Shown one piece after another: positions 59,917-64,000 of a DNA stretch of 64,000 bases. This stretch comes from Cloacibacillus evryensis DSM 19522. Lineage in GTDB: Bacteria; Synergistota; Synergistia; Synergistales; Synergistaceae. Numbering within the stretch: position 1 is the first letter of the stretch; every line of letters begins with the position of its first letter. Location: the NCBI RefSeq assembly GCF_000585335.1, contig NZ_KK073872.1, positions 316,001-380,000 on the forward strand, read 5' to 3'. The notes beneath the pieces were generated by a model. It worked only from the letters and a program-made list of their open reading frames with translations, had not been told where the DNA came from and made no database searches. The position numbers and the translations under genes are program-made.

Positions 59917-60939
59917 ATGCACATGTCAGACGCTCTATTATCGCCCTCCGTCGCTTTCGCGATGTGCGCGGCAAGCGGCGCGGCGATCGCCTGGTCGGTC
60001 GCCAAGATCAAGAAAGAGGAACTTTCGGAAAAGAAGCTTCCGATAATGGCTGTGGCCGGGGCTTTTGTCTTCGCGGCCCAGATGATCAACTTCACCATTC
60101 CCGCCACGGGCTCAAGCGGCCACATCGGCGGCGGGATACTGCTCGCGGCGCTGCTGGGCGGCGCTCCGGCGCTGCTGACTATCTCCGCGGTGCTCGTCAT
60201 TCAGTGTCTTTTCTTTGCGGACGGCGGGCTGCTCGCTTTGGGCAGCAATATTTTCAATATGGGAGTCATTCCCTGCCTTGTCATCTATCCGCTGCTTTTC
60301 AAGCCGCTGATGAAGAAGGGGACAGCCTCGGGGCGGCTCACGCTTGCCTCGGTGGTCTCCGTCGTCGTCGCCCTGCAGCTTGGGGCTTTCTCGGTCGTCC
60401 TTGAGACGCTCGCCTCGGGCATTACGGCGCTGCCTTTTTCGTCGTTCGTGCTGCTGATGCAGCCGATACATCTGGCGATCGGCATCGTCGAAGGCCTGGT
60501 GACCGGCGCGGTGCTCTCATTTGTCTGGAAGACGCGTCCCGAGATACTTGAAAGCGCGGAGAGCGGCGATGATATCCCCGCCGGCGTCCCGCTGAAAAAG
60601 GTGCTTGCGATGCTCGCGGCGCTGACGCTGGTGACCGGCGCGATACTCTCTGGCTTCGCCTCCTCGTATCCGGACGGACTTGAATGGTCGGTCATGGGCG
60701 TGACGGGTTCGGAAGAGCTCGAGGCCTCCGGCGGCGCATTCGAGAGTGCGGCGGCGATACAGGAAAAGACGGCCTTCATGCCTGATTATGACTACGCGGA
60801 GCCAGCGGAGGGCGCTCCCGTCTCCGGCACCGCGGCGGCGGGCATCATCGGCTCGCTGATGACCTTCGCGGCGGCGGCGTTTATCGGCGCGGTCATCTCA
60901 AAGTCGAAGCGGCATAAAAAGGCGGCGGCGAACGCATAG
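59917..60939 (+). CDS. ECF-type nickel/cobalt transporter substrate-binding subunit, NikMN/CbiM with fused PDGLE domain
   Basis: 340 residues behind TAGGAGGAATG. The N-terminus MHMSDALLSP keeps His2, which helps bind the metal in NikM/CbiM. About seven membrane helices follow, with SSGHIGGGILLAALLGGAPA. The C-terminal part has YPDGLEWSVMGVTGSEE, the PDGLE/CbiN-like domain, fused here in one chain. It captures Ni2+ (or Co2+) for the CbiQ/CbiO module encoded next. The larE-larB genes downstream argue for nickel. Confidence 0.92.
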   Translation: MHMSDALLSPSVAFAMCAASGAAIAWSVAKIKKEELSEKKLPIMAVAGAFVFAAQMINFTIPATGSSGHIGGGILLAALLGGAPALLTISAVLVIQCLFFADGGLLALGSNIFNMGVIPCLVIYPLLFKPLMKKGTASGRLTLASVVSVVVALQLGAFSVVLETLASGITALPFSSFVLLMQPIHLAIGIVEGLVTGAVLSFVWKTRPEILESAESGDDIPAGVPLKKVLAMLAALTLVTGAILSGFASSYPDGLEWSVMGVTGSEELEASGGAFESAAAIQEKTAFMPDYDYAEPAEGAPVSGTAAAGIIGSLMTFAAAAFIGAVISKSKRHKKAAANA

Positions 60940-60975
60940 CCGTTCCCTCTGATTTTTGTTTGGAAGTGAGACCGG

Positions 60976-61788
60976 ATGGCGGACCTGCGCGGCAGCATCT
61001 ATGAAATATATTCCCTGGAGCAGCTCGCCGGAGGCGGTTCCGCCATCCATTCCCTCGATCCCCGGGTGAAGATAGCCGGAACGCTGTTTTATATCGCCGC
61101 CGTCATCTCCTTTGGCAGAGGCGAGCTCTCGGGGCTCGCGCCGTTTGTCTTCTATCCCGCGGTGGCGCTTTCGCTTGCGGACATTCCCTTTGGCATGATA
61201 TTCAGGAGGAGCCTCGCGGCGCTGCCCTTTTGCCTCTTCGCGGGGATATCCTCTCTGTTTTTTGAGCGGACGGTGCTCTTTACCGTCTGCGGGTTCGGCG
61301 TCACGACTGGCTGGGTCACCCTTTTCGCGATAGTTTTCCGCACGCTTCTCTGTGTTTCGGCGGTGCTGATACTTGTCGCCGTCACGCCCTTCCGTAAGCT
61401 GACAGGCGGACTTCGCAGCCTGCGTCTGCCAGGCATATTGATCTCGCTCTTCGAGATGACCTACCGTTATCTCGGAACTCTGGCCGGCGAGGCGCTGTCG
61501 ATGTACACCGCCTATTCGCTGCGCGGCGGCGGCAAGAAGGGCGTCGAGATGAGGGATATGGGCAGCTTCGCGGGGCAGCTGCTGCTTCGCAGCTTTGACC
61601 GCGCCGAACGCGTTTACCAGGCGATGAAGTGCCGCGGTTACGGCGGCGCGCCGCCGGCAGCCGCGAACGGAGGCCGCCTGACGCCGAACGATCTGATTTT
61701 CCTCGTCATTCTCTGCGGTTCTTCGCTTTTATTTCGACTCATAAATTTTCCCAGGTTGATCGGGAGGCTCATCGAATGCTTGATATAG
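60976..61788 (+). CDS. Energy-coupling factor transmembrane protein, CbiQ/NikQ
   Basis: 270 residues. CbiQ signs: HSLDPRVKIAGTLFYIAAVI near the N-terminus, five or so helices, and the coupling segments FEMTYRYLGTLAGEALSMY and LLRSFDRAERVYQAMKCRGY (the Ala-Arg-Gly-like motif that contacts the ATPase). It links NikMN to the ATPase encoded next, whose ATG lies inside its 3' end. Confidence 0.93.
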   Translation: MADLRGSIYEIYSLEQLAGGGSAIHSLDPRVKIAGTLFYIAAVISFGRGELSGLAPFVFYPAVALSLADIPFGMIFRRSLAALPFCLFAGISSLFFERTVLFTVCGFGVTTGWVTLFAIVFRTLLCVSAVLILVAVTPFRKLTGGLRSLRLPGILISLFEMTYRYLGTLAGEALSMYTAYSLRGGGKKGVEMRDMGSFAGQLLLRSFDRAERVYQAMKCRGYGGAPPAAANGGRLTPNDLIFLVILCGSSLLFRLINFPRLIGRLIECLI

Positions 61789-62501
61789 AAAAACTATCCG
61801 TCATTTACCCCGACGGCACAAGGGCGGTGGAAAACGTCAGCTTCCGCCTGGCGCGCGGCGAAAGCGCGGCCCTGATCGGCGCGAACGGCGCTGGCAAGAC
61901 CTCGCTCGTCATGGCGCTGGTCGGCATCCTGCCCTCAACGGGCGTGATCATGGCGGCGGGAACGCTGTTGACGAAGAAGAGCCTCACGGAGATACGCTCG
62001 AAGGTCGGCGTCGTCTTCCAGAATCCGGACGATCAGCTTTTCATGGCTTCGATCTACGATGATATCGCCTTCGGCCCGCGCAACATGGGGCTGTCCGAAG
62101 AGGAGACCGCCAGACGCGTGGATGAGAGCCTCGCGCTTTTGCATATAGAGCACCTGCGCGGCAAGACGGCGCTCAAGATGTCCGGAGGCGAAAAACGCAT
62201 GGCGGCGTTGGCGACGGTGCTCGCGATGGAGCCCGACATAATGCTTTTTGACGAGCCGACCGCCTTTCTCGATCCGCGGGCGCGGCGCAACCTGATAAAT
62301 GTACTGAAGGCCCTGCCTCACGTCAAACTCATCGCGACCCACGATCTCGCCTTCGCGGAAGAGGTCTGTGAACGTTCGATACTGCTCAAAGAGGGCGGGA
62401 TATTCGCGGACGGCCCCTCGCGGGAGCTGCTCCGTGACGGCCGGCTCATGGAGGACTGCGGCGTTGAGGCGATAGAGGGATGCAAAAGGAGTGTTTCATA
62501 A
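61776..62501 (+). CDS. ECF transporter ATPase, CbiO/NikO
   Basis: 241 residues from ATG 61776, overlapping the cbiQ stop by 13 bases. Walker A GANGAGKTSLVM, Q-loop VGVVFQNPDDQLF, signature KMSGGEKRMAAL, Walker B IMLFDEPTAFLD, switch His ATHDLAFAEEV. It powers nickel uptake. Its TAA overlaps the larE ATG (TAATG). Confidence 0.95.
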   Translation: MLDIEKLSVIYPDGTRAVENVSFRLARGESAALIGANGAGKTSLVMALVGILPSTGVIMAAGTLLTKKSLTEIRSKVGVVFQNPDDQLFMASIYDDIAFGPRNMGLSEEETARRVDESLALLHIEHLRGKTALKMSGGEKRMAALATVLAMEPDIMLFDEPTAFLDPRARRNLINVLKALPHVKLIATHDLAFAEEVCERSILLKEGGIFADGPSRELLRDGRLMEDCGVEAIEGCKRSVS

Positions 62502-63247
62502 TGGAACTTAATGATTTTTTCAAGGAAAACACGCGCGCAGCGCTGGCCTTCTCGGGCGGCACGGATTCCGCCTATCTCCTCTATATGGCGCTCAAGTGCG
62601 GCGCTCAGGTGCGCCCCTATTATGTCAAGACGCCCTTTCAGCCGCGTTTTGAACTTGACGACGCGCTGCGTCTCGCGAGGGAGCTTGGCACGGAGCTTAC
62701 CGTCATCGAATATGACATCCTCGACGACGGCCTCATCGCCGCGAATCCGGCTGATCGCTGCTATCACTGCAAGAAGAAACTTTTTGGCCTGCTGCTGCGC
62801 GAGCGGGCGGCTAACGACGGCTTCCCCCTCATCATCGACGGCACGAACGCCTCCGACGAAGCGGGAGAGCGGCCCGGGATGCGCGCGCTGTGCGAGCTCG
62901 GCGTCCGTTCGCCGCTGCGCGAGTGCGGCCTGACGAAGACGGAAATACGCGCGCGTTCGCGGACGGCGGGACTTTTCACCTGGGACAAGCCGGCCTATGC
63001 CTGCCTTGCGACGCGTGTGCCGGCGGGGCGGCGCATCGACCGCGAACTGCTCCAGCGCGTGGAGGCGGCGGAGAGGGAGCTGTTTGCCCTCGGCTTCACC
63101 GACTTCCGCGTGCGCGTCTTTCACGAGGCCGCCCGCATCCAGCTTTCGCCGGAACAGATGGCCGAGGCGCTGAAAAGACGTGAAGATATCCTTGCCCGGC
63201 TGAAAAAATACTTTGATATCGTCCTTCTTGATATGGAAACGAGGTAA
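62501..63247 (+). CDS. larE: LarE, ATP-dependent sacrificial sulfur transferase
   Basis: 248 residues from ATG 62501. N-terminal PP-loop ATPase motif AFSGGTDSAYLLYMAL, then DRCYHCKKKLFGLL and NPA-type loop. Cys168 in PAYACLATRVPAGRRI corresponds to the cysteine that donates its sulfur to the dicarboxylated pyridinium mononucleotide in LarE. It acts in nickel-pincer nucleotide synthesis, between LarB and LarC. Coupled to cbiO upstream and followed 3 bp later by larB. Confidence 0.93.
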   Translation: MELNDFFKENTRAALAFSGGTDSAYLLYMALKCGAQVRPYYVKTPFQPRFELDDALRLARELGTELTVIEYDILDDGLIAANPADRCYHCKKKLFGLLLRERAANDGFPLIIDGTNASDEAGERPGMRALCELGVRSPLRECGLTKTEIRARSRTAGLFTWDKPAYACLATRVPAGRRIDRELLQRVEAAERELFALGFTDFRVRVFHEAARIQLSPEQMAEALKRREDILARLKKYFDIVLLDMETR

Positions 63248-63250
63248 AAG

Positions 63251-64000
63251 ATGGAGAGAAAAGAGCTCAGGAATCTGCTTGAAAGACTTTCCGCCGGTGC
63301 GGCGGACGTGGACGAGGTGATGACGAAGCTTAGGGGAGAACCCTTCCGCGACCTCGGTTTTGCGAAACTCGACAGCCACCGCGTGCTGCGTCAGGGCATC
63401 GCCGAGGTCATCTACGGCGCGGGAAAGAGGCCGGAGCAGATCGCGGAGATCGCCGGCGCGATGCTCGCGGACGGGCAGAGGACCGTGCTCATCACGCGAA
63501 TGAGCGCCGAGGCCGCCGCCGTCGTGGAAAAAACCGTTCCCCTCTCTTATCATGAAATGGGGCGCGTCGGCATCGCCGGCGAGATGCCGCGGCCGGACGG
63601 CCGCGGAAAGATCGTCATCGCCACCGGCGGCACCAGCGACATGCCCGTCGCCGAAGAGGCGGCGCTGACGGCGGAGGCGCTCGGCAACGAGGTCACGCGC
63701 CTTTACGACGTCGGCGTGGCGGGGCTGCACCGCCTCCTCTCGCACACCGACGACGTGATGACGGCCTCCGCCATCGTCGCGATCGCGGGAATGGAGGGGG
63801 CGCTCGCCTCCGTGATCGGCGGCATGGCCGACTGTCCCGTCATCGCCGTACCGACCAGCATCGGCTACGGAGCCTCGTTCGGCGGCCTGTCGGCGCTGCT
63901 TTCAATGCTCAACTCCTGCGCCAGCGGCGTCAGCGTCGTCAACATCGACAACGGTTTCGGAGCAGCCTACCTTGCCAGCATGATAAATCATATAGGAGTG
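63251..64000 (+). CDS. larB: LarB, nicotinate adenine dinucleotide carboxylase (3' end outside window)
   Basis: 250 codons to the window edge, without a stop; family members are about this long, so the end must be near. AIR-carboxylase-like core: VIATGGTSDMPVAEEAALTA, YDVGVAGLHRLLSH, IAGMEGALASVIGGMADCPV and VPTSIGYGASFGGLSALLSM. LarB carboxylates and hydrolyses NaAD in the first step of nickel-pincer nucleotide synthesis. larC and a LarA-family enzyme are expected downstream but are not in view. Confidence 0.93.
   Translation, partial: MERKELRNLLERLSAGAADVDEVMTKLRGEPFRDLGFAKLDSHRVLRQGIAEVIYGAGKRPEQIAEIAGAMLADGQRTVLITRMSAEAAAVVEKTVPLSYHEMGRVGIAGEMPRPDGRGKIVIATGGTSDMPVAEEAALTAEALGNEVTRLYDVGVAGLHRLLSHTDDVMTASAIVAIAGMEGALASVIGGMADCPVIAVPTSIGYGASFGGLSALLSMLNSCASGVSVVNIDNGFGAAYLASMINHIGV

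Noticed and set aside
62318-63745. 475-codon minus-strand open frame over larE/larB
   Set aside because: Antisense shadow; the plus strand has coupled cbiO-larE-larB with recognisable motifs.

Overview
The window (about 58% G+C by eye) looks like a chromosomal segment of a diderm anaerobe of the phylum Synergistota, probably a Cloacibacillus/Synergistes-like member of the Synergistaceae. Supporting signs are a 1326-residue exported protein ending in a glycine/cysteine-rich, hydrophobic, RRK-type tail like the SYNERG-CTERM sorting signal, outer-membrane RND/TolC efflux, a TRAP transporter, and many anaerobe-type flavin and Fe-S proteins. Assignment is from recalled family features only; no search was run.

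Layout. 1-13.7 kb: two paralogous TetR-adaptor efflux units (one cut by the window start, one complete TetR-adaptor-RND-TolC set whose outer-membrane gene carries a frameshift), a third TetR gene with a probable TTG start, and the large FG-GAP exported protein. 13.8-22.3 kb: a DctPQM TRAP transporter, an Aas-type acyltransferase/acyl-ACP synthetase whose acyltransferase motifs are degenerate, a cupin, a NeuD/PglD-like acetyltransferase, an XRE regulator and a MATE exporter. 22.4-23.0 kb: tRNA-Leu(GAG) followed by five tandem units of about 120 bp, each starting with the tRNA 3' end and carrying an intrinsic terminator. 23.1-43 kb: redox genes (iron alcohol dehydrogenase, exported flavodoxins, Fe-S aldo/keto reductase, beta-propeller/esterase/FMN-reductase operon, TatAC, a Tat-exported flavodoxin-fold protein, an FMN-binding/4Fe-4S membrane protein, a double carboxymuconolactone-decarboxylase protein) plus regulators, a two-component system and a MarR-MATE pair. 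44-51 kb: a probable accessory segment between two 175-bp direct repeats, with a methyltransferase, nested palindromic repeats, a GLUG-repeat lipoprotein with an internal duplication, an AraC regulator and a ferredoxin-type DUF362 protein. 51-58 kb: LysR-controlled cyclophilin-like and hydrolase genes, with decayed copies. 58-64 kb: an exported DUF362 protein, a NikMN-Q-O nickel transporter and larE/larB for the nickel-pincer cofactor of lactate-racemase-type enzymes.

The unifying feature is a set of nine near-identical MerR-class promoters (TTGACT-like -35, 19-bp spacer, -10, dyad of consensus CTTRGAGYNRRCTCYAAG). They lie upstream of the alcohol dehydrogenase, flavodoxin/aldo-keto reductase, beta-propeller/esterase/FMN reductase, Tat flavoprotein, FMN/Fe-S membrane protein, CMD protein (divergent with the previous gene), a half-deleted flavodoxin, an exported DUF362 protein and the nickel transporter. 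An AdhR-like MerR gene lies inside the set. I read this as an electrophile- or redox-responsive regulon in which much of the flavin chemistry is placed outside the cytoplasm; that interpretation is inference, while the promoter set is directly visible.
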